From: Perkinsus chesapeaki
Lineage: Eukaryota > Perkinsozoa > Perkinsida > Perkinsidae
DNA length: 64,000 nt
Reading direction: 5' to 3'
Assembly (NCBI GenBank): GCA_013115145.1
Contig: JAAPAO010000061.1
Coordinates: 34,615-98,614 of the forward strand
Positions 32,453 through 43,279 of the stretch are shown in pieces. The notes under the pieces are model-generated. The model had not been told where the DNA came from. It searched no databases and saw only the letters and a list, made by a program, of their open reading frames with translations. Every line of letters starts with the position of its first letter. The stretch's first letter is position 1. The position numbers were made by a program, and so were the translations under genes.

Positions 32453-33747
32453 TCAGACTCGCCGGTGGTGTAGACTCGCCGAGTCTACACCACCGGTAGC
32501 AGCAGATGCAACCGAAACATTGCGCCTCAATCGCTCTACCTTAGCTCGGGATTCCCTCTTTCGAAGCACATGAGCTGGAAGACGCTTCAAAGCATCCTTA
32601 AGCTCGATGCCGTATACAGGCTCAGTCTTGAGCTCGAACTCGGGCTTAGTTGAGCTCGACTCGCCTTCCTTCTCGCTGTCTTTCTCACCCTCCTTAGCTT
32701 TATCAGCAAAGGGACTGGCCTGAAAGCACGAACAAAGGTAGTTTGTAATATAAAGGGTTATATACCTTGAACTTGAGGTCAGTGAAGAACTGAACATCAT
32801 CATCGAAGGGCTTGAAGAGGACATAACAGGAATGCTTATTCTCTAAAAGGAAAATATAAATGCATTGAATGAGCACAGGCTTTAGCACACTTACTGTCAA
32901 CACTGGTGGCAAATGTAACAACATTTCCCTCTGGATCCTTGGCCTTCTCCTTGACAATCTCCTCCAATGACTTTTTAATATTAGGCCACTCAACCTTTAT
33001 AGAAGCATCTCATAAGCCGTATAGACTTGTTACTACCTCCTCAGGGATATCTCTAACAGCCACGATAACACCGCCATCATGGACAGTAACATTCTTCATC
33101 TGAGACTGTCTTGCTCCCTTCTTAGGAGCGCTCAAAGCGGGCAAGGGAGTAGTTCGGCGGATGGAACTGGAATCAACGTAACGATATACTACCACTCAAC
33201 CACAGTATTACAGTTTGCCATTCTCATCCTTCTTCATCTCGAGATTAGATCCCTCAGCCAAGGCCTTCTCGATGTCATCAGCGGTGCAGTGCATCTGCTT
33301 CATCTTGTTACAGGATAGAACAAGATCAGCTGGTAGCCAGCCCTAAGAATATCATATGGAAATGAGGAGTGCTGGGGTCAGTACCTCAGGATCCTCGGAT
33401 ATCTTCCTATGGAAGAATGCATCATGCCTCAGATTGTTATCGGAGAAATAGTACTCCACCTGACGCTTAACCTGAATACAAAGATCACCGTTGTTTATTG
33501 GACCAAAGTTTATGGTGTACAGTGGACTACAGAGCAGGCAGCAGCACTCAACAACGTAGCTAATGACAATATATGAAATTCGATGACATAAAAAATAGAC
33601 AACACACCTTAGACGGTGGTACCCGCAATTTGATAATATTACATCAGCAACAGCGGGGCCACCGGTTGATGTTTTCTGCTTCTTAGGAGATGTGGCTTCA
33701 GTTGACTCCTCAGTGGAAGGTCGCTTAACTGCCTCAGTAGTGGACAT
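32453..33747 (-). CDS. La protein (La motif plus RRM)
   Basis: La binds the oligo-U 3' end of new Pol III transcripts. Exon 1 (33747-33643) is MSTTEAVKRPSTEESTEATS and a basic nuclear signal. Exon 2 (33471-33385) carries the La motif helix VKRQVEYYFSDNNLRHDAFF. Exon 3 (33342-33212) continues WLPADLVLSCNKMKQMH and DDIEKALAEGSNLEMKKDEN. Later exons give the RRM: KNVTVHDGGVIVAVRDIPEE, WPNIKKSLEE, VVTFATSVDS and SCYVLFKPFDDDVQFFTDLK. The C-terminal part has DALKRLPAHVLRKRESRAKV, a basic helix. The key aromatic residues of the La motif are present, so RNA binding is expected. The last 15 codons overlap a 35-bp perfect palindrome. A divergent paralogue starts 53 bp upstream on the other strand. Confidence 0.88.
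32462..32496. repeat. Perfect 17-bp inverted repeat with a single central base
   Basis: Arms ccggtggtgtagactcg (32462-32478) and cgagtctacaccaccgg (32480-32496) are exactly complementary. It lies in the last codons of the La gene, and a further gagtc/gactc pair sits just beside it (about 32450-32460). Confidence 0.93.
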
Positions 33748-33800
33748 TGTGTGACACGAGAATACAGTCAACTACAAGTACTATAATATAGACGACGATC
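33748..33800. promoter_or_regulatory. Probable bidirectional promoter of the La pair
   Basis: Only 53 bp separate the start codons of the minus-strand La gene and its plus-strand paralogue, so transcription of both must begin here or inside the coding starts. No named element is visible. If the paralogue starts at the second ATG (33924), the gap is 176 bp. Confidence 0.5.
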
Positions 33801-35006
33801 ATGTCATCATCGTCAGCGTCGCACTCCAAAGATATCGATTATAATGTCGAGCGCGAAGATTGTGCGGCGGAGCGATGCGCATTTAGTCGTCTACGGAGGA
33901 TATGTTTTGGCAAAACTTTAAGCATGTCATCTCAGAGCTCATCTCCCCAGCGAAAGCGGCGTCGAATTCCAAGCAATGGCGATAAAAATAAGGTAACAGT
34001 CTTTAGCGACCTCATATCGCACTCGGGAAATTAGAATTGTAGAACTTAACCCGTTGGTTCTACAGTCTTGACTTGCTGCTGGAGCGACTGAACTACCCTC
34101 TGGGCATTCATTATTCCTCAGGATCCTGGACTTAACAATGCTGGCATCGTCGTCAACCCACATGAAGGAGAACATTGCCTTTCACCGGGTAGACATAGGT
34201 AAGGCCGCTTGAAGCATGTATCTGCTAGTATACCTGTCAGAGTCGACGACGCTATCGAGGGTTCGGAAGCTGCTGCTGGTAAAACCCCATCGTCGAGGAG
34301 CCAAGTGAAGAATGTACATGTTCATGATGGTGGTATTGTGGCCACTGTAGAGAATATACCGGAATCGGTAGGATGACCATTCATGTTGCTATAGACGTAT
34401 TTGTTCAGGTTGATTGGCCTGGCATTAAGAAGGCACTCGAGGCCAAGCTCAGTGATCTCCCAAGCGACGTTGATGGGGATGCCGTCACATTTGCTACTAA
34501 AGTCGATAGTGAGACCATAACCAGCACCCCTATATTGCAAATCCTCGTGTTGCTTCAGAGATTAATCGCTCCTGCTGTGTTGTATTCAAGCCGTTCGAAG
34601 TCGATGAGGAGTTTTTCCGGCATATGAGGTTTGAGGTATGACACTTGTCATCGAAGCTTTATGAGTGTTGCTTCAGGTTGAGCCACACGTCGAGTCCGAG
34701 TCCACTAATTCTGTACCTCCAGGGCAAGCATCTGTGCTCGAAAATGACCCTGTTGCGTCGTCGAATAATAATGATGATTCAACAGTCTTATACGAGCTAT
34801 ATACCGATCCATTGTATGGCATAGACTTGCAGGAGGCACTGAAGCGATTGCCTGCTCATGTCCTCCGTAAACGAGAGTCACGTGCCAAGGTTGAACGCCT
34901 CAAACGCAATGACTCATCATCTGGTATTTGTTGGCCCCTACCAGAGTGTCGTCTTCCAACTATTCCTAGTAAGGCTAGTCGGGGACGCACTGCTAGGTTG
35001 AGCTAG
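33801..35006 (+). CDS. Diverged La-like paralogue, La motif not recognisable
   Basis: This is an inverted duplicate of the La gene. Matching parts in order are SSRSQVKNVHVHDGGIVATV (La: QMKNVTVHDGGVIVAV), DWPGIKKALEAKLSDLP, AVTFATKVDSETI, TVLFKPFEVDEEFF-like residues near 34590, and DLQEALKRLPAHVLRKRESR close to the end. The stop is at 35004-35006. Two starts are possible, 33801 and 33924; the second (MSSQSSSPQRKRRRIPSN) resembles the La N-terminus better. The exons that should encode the La motif (about 34065-34195) read LDLLLERLNYPLG and LTMLASSSTHMKENIAF and lack the aromatic YYF core. The RRM and C-terminal helix are kept. It may bind RNA without 3'-UUU-OH specificity, or be decaying. Confidence 0.68.
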
Positions 35007-35322
35007 GAGTATCTCTTGGCATATAACATTCGGTATCATAAACAGTTAAAATAGAAATTCCGCCTCTCGTTAACTTTGTACGAGTTTTCGGTTTAATATT
35101 ATCATGGGATGGTTCTATTATGGGTTATTAAGGTTGTTATGTCTCTCAGTAGGTTACTCTGGTACCGTTGTCTGCTGGTCAGGAGATAATTCAAATGTCC
35201 CAGGCTAGGTATCTTAGTAGCAGCAGCAGCTTGCTTTGTATACTTGTGTTAAATGTCAGAATTTTGTCGTGAACTATTGTACATTTTTGGCATCACATTG
35301 CTGCTCGTTGCCTATCGTTTAT
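35007..35322. other. Intergenic, nothing recognised
   Basis: AT-rich spacer with a short CAG run (35220-35230) and no coding evidence. Confidence 0.4.
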
Positions 35323-37105
35323 ATGACTGATAAACCACAAGTTGATGATGACCTGATTGATATATTTTTACAGATTCGATATCCCACTGACAGAGGTAGT
35401 GCTCCAGTGACACCATCGACGACTTCGACTTGCCGCCATATCAGTGGAGCTATTAGCAACGTGCTTAACTTAACGTGAACTCGGCTCTTAGGACTCTTAG
35501 GACTCGACGAAAATTACTCACTCGAGGGCGTGATAACATTTGTAGACTGTTGGAGGAGGGTACCATCGTTAATGTCTCTCGCCGTATGTTACCGCTTCAG
35601 TCTTAGCTGCTTAATCAGTCTCCTCCCTGTTATAGTTGCTTTATCTTCATAATGTCAAGCTCTAATTCCCGATCATCCTCGTCAACCTGAAGGAAGTTGT
35701 GTCGTTATGAAGCCAGCGTAGTGTTCAGTTTGTCATGCTGGAGAGGTCGACATGGCTGGGTGACGTTACTAAAAGACATAGTGTGTAAAGTTGGATGGTA
35801 TTTACCAATGGACATTATGGTTTCATATTGAGTACCTTCCACTGTTACGTTCAAGTCAAAGCGAGCCTGGATTACGAAAAGTTATGATAGGCATCAGAGG
35901 GGACAGGTTTTTTATTAACACGGAGCATCGGTACATCATTTCATTTAGTTGTCTGATTTCCCTTTTAACTATGCCCTTGGACACTCCTATTACCCTCACG
36001 GATGCTGCCACGTTGCACAGTAATGGTGTGCCTGTTGACGCACCGAACGATGGTAATATAGGGGTACAGCATGCAGTAAAGGCCTAAGGCAACTCCCTGT
36101 TGTTGGGTTTAGTGTATCAAACCGATGCCGCCGACTTCAGGTGCTGCCGACATGAGCGAAGTAGTGATGCAGCTAATCGCGGATTTAAAGAGGAATGGGA
36201 CACCTGAACAACAGCGATCTGCGTTGGATAAGCTTAGAGAGCTTATAGATGCGAGGGCGGTAACGAGACAGTAGATCAACGTGGTTCACGTACGTGACGA
36301 TGTTTCTCGCATCAATTATATAATATAATACCGAAGTCTATCTTACATCAATGCCCAACTAGTCACTCAAATGTTGCCGGTGAACTGCATTGTGCAAGCC
36401 TGCATACATTTCAGAATTATGAGTGCAATTTCGTTGAGCAAGTTCTATCACTGATCCAAGATGACGCTGTGACGCCACTAACTTTGCAAGTTTGTCTTTG
36501 TTTTAGAAGGACGCATCGGATGATATTCCTCCCCGCAAAGTGAACCGTGAATCGATGGGTTACACGTCGAAGTGTGGCAATAACGATGAAGAGGGTCCTC
36601 AAGTGGATCTAGCGAACCCGGAGGATCTAAGGTCTAGCTCCTTGCGCTTGGTGGCTTGGAACACTGAGGGTAGTCATAAGGGAAATAGAGTATTTACTAG
36701 CACATTCTCGAACCGTAAAGAGTATACCCATAGAAGTCAGTGGTATATGTTATCTACCCTACGGAAATCAGCCTATGTTCTCCACAGCCGTCGGTTAATC
36801 AGCCCTTATCTTCGCCGTTTTGGGCGGATCTCTATTTTACCATTTAGCATCGTCGTTGCCTTGGTTTTTGCTATACTTTGAGTATGAACTGATCCTCAGC
36901 AGTATATGTTTTCCTTGTAGGTCGATGTGTGAGGACTGGTAAAAGTATACCTATTCCTGATGAAGATACTATACATCATCATCACAACAACAACGAGCAC
37001 CATGCAACTGAGGTCGGATGCCCAAATTGCTTCCAACCCATATACGTTGAAGTGAAGCCAATTCCTTCACACAATAGCGAGAGCAAACTCTCCGGTCCTC
37101 CGTAA
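35323..37105 (+). CDS. Unidentified multi-exon protein with CxxC motif near its end
   Basis: The start at 35323 gives MTDKPQVDDDLIDIFLQIRY. Later exons read TRRKLLTRGRDNICRLLEEG, MPLDTPITLTDAATLHSNGV (about 35970-36080), MSEVVMQLIADLKRNGTPEQ and QRSALDKLRELIDARA (about 36150-36260, helical), DDIPPRKVNRESMGYTSK, and a His/Asn run followed by EVGCPNCFQPIYVEVKP. The stop is at 37103-37105, one base before the ATG of the next gene. Intron borders are GT-AG. I do not recognise a domain; the CPNC pair has no clear second pair, so a zinc site is uncertain. The very short gap to the next gene suggests either overlapping transcripts or a polycistronic unit. Confidence 0.5.
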
Positions 37106-37106
37106 T

Positions 37107-40100
37107 ATGGACCTACCTCCAGAAACCGTTCCTAACGTTAATCACTTCAGTCGTCGGGCTCCACCTCGACGTCGAAAGTCCAAGTACGCCTGGGTTACGG
37201 TTATGTACGGACATGGAGCCGATTATTTTGTTGGAGCTATGGTACGAAAATTTAAGAAGATTATGGTAGAGTTTGGTGGTGCGAAGTTTGTTGTTCAGGT
37301 GCTCGGGTGGTCGCTGCGACATAGAGGCCGAACACAACAGGACATGATATTACTGCACACGGCAGATGTCCCTGTTGAGTTCTTGGATAGCCTAGGACGC
37401 CTCTGGGACTGTCGTGAAGTCGAGTATATCCGTAATGTCTCTACAAGACTATTCCTCAACTTTCAAAGCAGCAGGTGGGCCGGTGGGTGGTACTCCTTAT
37501 CATAAGGGTAGTGCTGATGACGTAGGTGGTAAAAGGATGTCTGAGTAATTATGCATCACATTTTACATCCTTACGCCCAGCATTATTAATTTATTCATAC
37601 TCAACCAACTACTTGTATTAATAACCAAACTTTTTTGATCGACGTTGTCTCCTGAGGAAGGGTCGATATTAGTGGTGGTAGCCTACCACTGCTAGGCTTT
37701 AATCCGTGGGTAGATAACAAACACGACCTGAATGGTCAAGTATTAATAATAAGTATGAACGTACTTATCAGAATAACAGGTAGTGAAACATAGCCACTGG
37801 CTATTAGCCAGCAGCAGCAGCAGCAGTAGTAGTATAAGCGGCAAAATAGCACCTACTAGTTATCAGCGTAATGCTGAAATACACGATGAACGAAGTGAAT
37901 AGCTCCCAATGTATGGCTGGACAGAACGACTGCCCAGTGATGCTTATCTCCCTCTGTTGTGGTGATGTTGGTGGTGGGAGACAATAGCAAGCATTTAGTA
38001 TTAACCTCGGGAATGCAGGAGTTGATGAGCTCCCCCATGTAGTGCATTCTAGCAGGTTTTAAGCGAAGGCTATGGAGTTCAAACACCATGGTGAAGCTTG
38101 TTGACCTTTCGCTCTGCGAAGAAACCTCAACGGGAATCTCGTCGATACCACTGAACTGCAAGCCGCCTCCTGTTGCTGGTGACTTCTCCTCTCCTTTGCC
38201 TTTAAGAAATAGACCACGAGATAATAGCCGGACAATAGTTACACCGACAACATCGGCCTGGATAGCGCAGGCAACCTCAGAAATGTTATTGGCACGAAGG
38301 CCTACTCCGTCGAAGGTGACCAAGAAGCCAGGAAATAGTGGTACGACCTTGTTGTTGTTGTTGTTGCTATTCGACCGGCTTGCATGAAGAGCTAGATTCA
38401 AAGAAGCCCAATTTGGTACATAAAGATGTATCCTACCGCTTCTAATATTGGGTATGATACAGCTTTGGAGTATATGGTAAACAGCTTCACGTAAGCTATC
38501 GATACTATTAGCTACAATCGCAATGGATCGTACATGCTCTTCGAACAGATTCTGATCACCTGAGAATAACCGAATACCTGCACCACTCTCTTTCTCCAGG
38601 CTTTTGATAATACGACCATGTTTGCCCATAATAGCTCCAGAGACAACCGCGGGGACGAACATTCGTATCCAGTATTGACCATGTTTGGATAGCTCAGTCC
38701 ATCTTTGTAGACCTTTATTCGCTTTACTACCAACACATGGCTTATTGTTGCGCTTGTATAGGAGCATACAAGCCTAAAGAGACAATACAGTCTCAAACAA
38801 AACAACGAGAAGGGACAAACGATGCCAACCGCCGCCGCAACAGGGCTAAGCTCAGCAGTGCCGTGACGTCACGGAATAGGGACAGCGTCCCGTGTCACGG
38901 CAGTAATTGCGTCACCTCATCTTTGATAGTAATATGGTCGACAGTATATGATTCGGTAAACCGGTGGTAGCAACTTATTCAACTTGCCTGGCCTAATACA
39001 TGTGAATTGTATCCATAGTATCACCTCGAGGTGACATCCGGCCACGAGCCGCCAGCTGCACCTTACCCCTCGTGGAGCACATTTGCCCGGATTGCGCATC
39101 GTATTTACGATAGCAGGTTCAAAGATGTGTTCACCAAACTTCGTGTATTGGAGCTGACCGAATACTCTAAAGTGTGCTTGTTGGACAGCGATATGCTTAT
39201 CCGGGATAACATAGATGAGCTATTCGAGCTACAGCCACCGGCTGCCCTTGTTCGTGGCACATTTCCCCCGCGCCACGGTAGGTGGCAAAAAGAAGAAGAC
39301 ACTGAATTGAGTGAATTAGTTAGGTGCCAAAGTTCCGGTGACGACATTTTGGAGCGGTCATAAGCAAGTTACGGGAATCAATGGTGGCTGTATGCTATTG
39401 CAACCATCTCAAGATGTACCACATACACAGTTTATTGTCAGTAGGGCAGCAGCAGCATGATCGTAATAACAGGTATTCAACTGTATGATGGATGAAGTGT
39501 CCTATTACAATAACCCAGCGCACTGGCCTATGTGTGGAGCTGAACAGGAGTACGTGCCTAATACCATTGGTATGATGTGGTATAATTGTCAGTAACTAGG
39601 TACCTAACTAGATGGTACGGTAGTCGAAGTAATCAACATTGGAGCCATATAAGCTGCCGGTATAATTTCCAAATCCATTTAAATCAATATGGTTCAGCCG
39701 AGTGGCATCACTACAATTGCCCAACTTTCCCAGGTATTATTATTGATGTCATTATTGTATCTCCGTTGGTATTTCTTCTAAGGTGTTAAAATATTCCACT
39801 ATTCGGGTAATCTATGCAGCCCCTTCGAGTTTGTTACTGATGTTATGATAGAGCATGGATACACTGTGGAGGAGACAATAGCATATGTAATGGCCCTATC
39901 CTCCTATCTCACATTAAGTCTTGTAATTAGGTTGCTGAGATACCGTTAATAGCTCATAGGGAGCAAGCTAGACAAGTGCAGCTACAACGAGAGCTTGCTG
40001 GCGAACAGGAGGCAGCAGCAGCGGAGGCGGCGGCGGCACGGGATCCTGGTAAGCAGACTCGAGTTACTAGAGTGAAATCGTCATATGGTACTTAGGTAAT

Positions 40101-40756
40101 TGCATTGCGAGTAGCAAAAGGAATGGTGGGGGCATAGCTACGTTGCTACATGATGTCCCCAAGCCTGATGTTGGTATACGTAACGCAGAGGCATCAGATG
40201 AGACTAGCAACAGCAGCAGCACTGAGAATAATAATAACAACGGTAGCGTCATAATGCTCCACAGACTTGCTAACGAGACCTGCGCCATTTTCAGAAGAAA
40301 GCTCCGAGTTAGATTTCGGCAAGTGCCTCGCTTATCCATCAAAGGAATTCCCATGTACCAATCCTGTCAGGTAAGCTACCGTGGCTGCTGCCACCGTACT
40401 TGACCAATTACCACAGTCAATGCTCGAAAACAATCTACATGGTTTATCACCATTTGCTCAGGTATCATTACTATGGCACCCAATACAGCAGGTGCTGTAA
40501 GCTTGATCGTTACATACATCCCTCATGGGGCCCGAGAGATGCGGAGGCCGTTATTGAATGGATGCTTGCATTTAAGGAGTTGGTTACCGAAATGCCTCAG
40601 GTGATTGTGCTTGACACTGTGCTATTGTGAGGCTGCCTCCTTCAGATTATGGACGTCCTCCATGCATTGCGAAAGGAAAAGCAACGCCTGTTTGAGGCAA
40701 CCCAGCTGCAGAGTGAAGAAGAAGAAGATCCGACAGCGGCGGGAGTTGCATCGTAA
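37107..40756 (+). CDS. Glycosyltransferase family 8 (glycogenin/galactinol-synthase-like), split by a 1.6-kb intron
   Basis: Transfers sugar from a nucleotide donor; the acceptor is unknown. Exon 1 gives YAWVTVMYGHGADYFVGAM. A GT-AG intron 37242-37298 (57 bp, no stop, multiple of three) joins it to VLGWSLRHRGRTQQDMILLH and TADVPVEFLDSLGRLWDC. Exon 2 ends at 37474 in NFQSSR. The next coding piece starts at 39117 (FKDVFTKLRVLELTEYSKV) in matching phase and carries CLLDSDMLIRDNIDELFEL with the DxD metal motif, then VTGINGGCMLLQPSQ after another intron. Downstream exons include PRLSIKGIPMYQSC and RDAEAVIEWMLAFKELV, and the end is a charged helix (MDVLHALRKEKQRLFEATQ) stopping at 40756. The long intron, 37475-39116, contains an antisense KH-domain gene. 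Confidence 0.82.
37856..38767 (-). CDS. KH-domain RNA-binding protein nested in the GT8 intron
   Basis: A single-exon 303-aa frame on the strand opposite its host gene. Residues about 32-65 form a type I KH domain: WIRMFVPAVVSGAIMGKHG, where GKHG is the GxxG loop, then RIIKSLEKESGAGIRLFSGD and a closing helix. The rest includes an Asn run and VVLSSHTLGAIHFVHRVFQH near the end, and no second KH with a full GxxG is seen. RNA or single-stranded DNA binding is expected. The start at 38767 has an ATG, and a CRE-type palindrome lies about 95 bp upstream, which fits an independent promoter. It is the only intron in the window seen to carry a whole gene. Confidence 0.82.
   Translation of the reverse strand: MLLYKRNNKPCVGSKANKGLQRWTELSKHGQYWIRMFVPAVVSGAIMGKHGRIIKSLEKESGAGIRLFSGDQNLFEEHVRSIAIVANSIDSLREAVYHILQSCIIPNIRSGRIHLYVPNWASLNLALHASRSNSNNNNNKVVPLFPGFLVTFDGVGLRANNISEVACAIQADVVGVTIVRLLSRGLFLKGKGEEKSPATGGGLQFSGIDEIPVEVSSQSERSTSFTMVFELHSLRLKPARMHYMGELINSCIPEVNTKCLLLSPTTNITTTEGDKHHWAVVLSSHTLGAIHFVHRVFQHYADN
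38861..38900. promoter_or_regulatory. CRE-like palindrome pair upstream of the KH gene
   Basis: ccgtgacgtcacgg (38861-38874) is a perfect 14-bp palindrome containing TGACGTCA, the bZIP/CREB consensus. A related palindrome, ccgtgtcacgg, follows at 38890-38900. Both lie 94-133 bp upstream of the KH start codon on the minus strand. Confidence 0.55.
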
Positions 40757-40914
40757 AATTAAAAGGCCCGGGCAAAGAGTCGCGGCTGCGGTGGTGGTGT
40801 TGTCTCCGATTGAACTCTCTTAGATTTTAATACGTTTCTAGTCTTGGCTGGTATGTCGTTATAAAGTTCGTACTAGTGGGCAAGTGATGATGATACAGTT
40901 ACCCCTTTTTGGAT

Positions 40915-41311
40915 ATGCCCCACTCTTCTGGGCACCATTACCTTCATGGACGGCGTATTGAGGGCTCCACAGTACCTGCAGTGCATCTCCACCGAGACGG
41001 AGCACCGGCACCAATTATCAACTTGCCCCAGCCTGATGATAATATACTATGTACGCCGTTTTGTGTTATGTCCCGAGTAGAGTGCATATTGGTGAGCAGG
41101 CTCGGGGCAATTTGGGTTTCCCAATACGACTAATCAGTCGCAGTTCATCGGCAGTCGTGATGATGATGATCTGTGTGGGTCTATGGAGTACAGCAGTAGG
41201 GAGTTTGAAGATCGATGGTTGTATGGATCAAACAACAGAATGAGTGAGGAAAACAGGCAACAGGCACTGGCACAAAGGAGGATGATGGACCTTTTGACCG
41301 ATAGAGGGTAG
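40915..41311 (+). CDS. Small two-exon protein, family unknown
   Basis: Exon 1 starts MPHSSGHHYLHGRRIEG and includes GAPAPIINLPQPDDNIL. A 49-bp intron (donor near 41049) joins in frame to SGQFGFPNTTNQSQFIGSRD, followed by DDDLCGSMEYSSREFEDRWL and RQQALAQRRMMDLLTDRG, with the stop at 41309-41311. The product is about 115 residues, acidic in the middle with a helical end. No family is recognised. It sits between the GT8 and kinase genes on the same strand, and an upstream exon cannot be excluded. Confidence 0.45.
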
Positions 41312-41352
41312 CAACCTCAATATCAATAATAATAATACTGCTGCTTTCTATC

Positions 41353-43279
41353 ATGTCGGTTAGTTTCCTAGTCAGGTACGAGAATATAAGTCCTCTACCA
41401 GATGACGTGCAAGGGGGTGAGGCTTGGGTTGTTTATTGTTCTAAGAGTGGCTCTGATTACGTAGCTAAGATGAAGCCCATTGATAAGAACGTCCTTGTGA
41501 GTAGTGTACACTACCATTTCTCTTTATAAGGGTTTCTTTTCCTTTATAATCAGATCGAAGCTGAAACATTATCACGGCTACAAAGCTCTGTAACACATCC
41601 CTACATTGTGCAACTCTGCGACTTCATACTTACTGATTGTCTCCTTTGCCTTCTCTTTGAAGCTGTTCACCCGGTTGGAATGGACTTAGTGGAGGTAGGT
41701 GGTGAGGATTATTATCCTATCAGTCATTTCATAGGTCCTTGCCTTGGAGAGGTACCATGGTGCGGTAGATCACCTTCGTATGCGTAAATGGATGCTACAG
41801 TTATGTCTTGCATTAGAGTACAGTCACGCTCACTCTGTGTGGCATAGAGACATTAAGGCTGAGAATGTTATGATTGATAGCAACGATAACGCCAGGCTAC
41901 TTGACTTTGGTATGGCGGCCTTCGCAAGGACATCGGCGTCGGGTTTGGATGAGAGCTCAGATCTCGATGGCGAAGAAAGAAATAAATTTTTTGGCACCGA
42001 GCAGTACGCAGCGCCAGAGGTCATTCTTCACCAAGAATACACGGCTAAAGTGGACCTATGGGGCCTCGGTGTCATACTGCACCAGGTCTATCAAGGACGG
42101 GCACCGTTGATGGATTACAGTGACACTCCGGGGAGGTTGAGGATAAAGGGACCTTTAAGACCGATGAACCCTTGGGTTATGGAAGCTATGCTAGGATTGC
42201 TTGAGCCAGATCCTGAGAGACGCTGGGGCTTTGACCAGATATATGCCTGTCGATGGATGCAAGAGAGTGACGACTTTAGTATGGACGCCCCAGTTGGGGA
42301 AACGAGAGCTCTGAGTGGTAGAGAACTTATTGAACGCATCAGCTTGCAGCCTGGAGAGCCTCCTGTATGGGTCAGTCTTAAAGGTGTAGCAACATGTTAC
42401 TCTTGGGATCCTCATGGTATACCCAGAGATAAAGCAGGTGCATTTCTTAGAAGCCATGAGAGCCGCCAGCTGAGGACAGAGCTGTCTAGTGTACAGGTTG
42501 CCAGAGGTAGAGAAACAGGCAATATTGCCGTTGATGTCTCTGATATGGTTAACGTAGGGTCTATTGGTAAAGTATTCATGTCCGTCAATGGAGGCCTCGG
42601 AGTGTGCACCGTCATGCCCTCTAGTATTGTTTCTGACCGTTCATCGGCTCATCATTTTGACCACTCCTCTATCGATCTCGCCGCTCTAGCTGGCCACGGT
42701 TTCGATGTTAGCTCTCCCCCGCCATCCCTATCGTCGCCGCCCTCATTCCATAACAGTCACCTTACTGTTAGCACTCATACTGCTACTATAGTTCCAGGTC
42801 GATCTTTAGAGCAACGGCTCAGTAGTTTATCAGCCAGGGGGGCAAGACCTGGCCACAACGAAGGTAACATCGAGATAGGTGGTAGGAGGTCACGTGTGCC
42901 ACCGGCACCCAGAGACCATACGCCATTACCACCGAGCATGATGACGTTCCTGTCAGTAGATCGGGAGGTGCTCGTCCGCAGTGTTAAAGGACGTGTTAAA
43001 GTATGGATATCATTGGCACGACATGTTGAATATATATGGCGTGCAGTAGACCGGACTGAGGTTAGTGAAGTAATATCAAAATTACAACCATTATTACATA
43101 GGATGAGAGCATTAAGAGCAAGCTATCCTGGCTTACCGGCATTTGCTGTTGAAGTGACCGATCTTGTAAGGAAGTATGGTTCTGATAAACTATTTGTGAC
43201 AGTCAACGGCGGCATAGGACGGGTATTCTCCTTGGCTGCTAAGGGAGCCCGCAACTCGAGCCGTATGGCCCAATTCTGA
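41353..43279 (+). CDS. Serine/threonine protein kinase with two tandem C-terminal modules
   Basis: Exons are 41353-41496, 41554-41694 and 41735-43279, all joining in phase 0. The kinase domain has the ATP lysine (YVAKMKP), the C-helix glutamate (IEAETL), HRDIKAENVMI, DFG, the APE motif (YAAPEVIL) and DLWGLGVIL. The glycine loop is weak (QGGEAW), but catalytic residues are intact. After the kinase domain a module reading PPVWVSLKGVATCYSW and ending KVFMSVNGGLGVCTVMP is matched further on by RVKVWISLARHVEYIW ending KLFVTVNGGIGRVFSL. This duplicated C-terminal module, separated by a Ser/Pro-rich linker, recalls the layout of polo-like kinases, but I cannot show it is a polo box. Confidence 0.85.
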
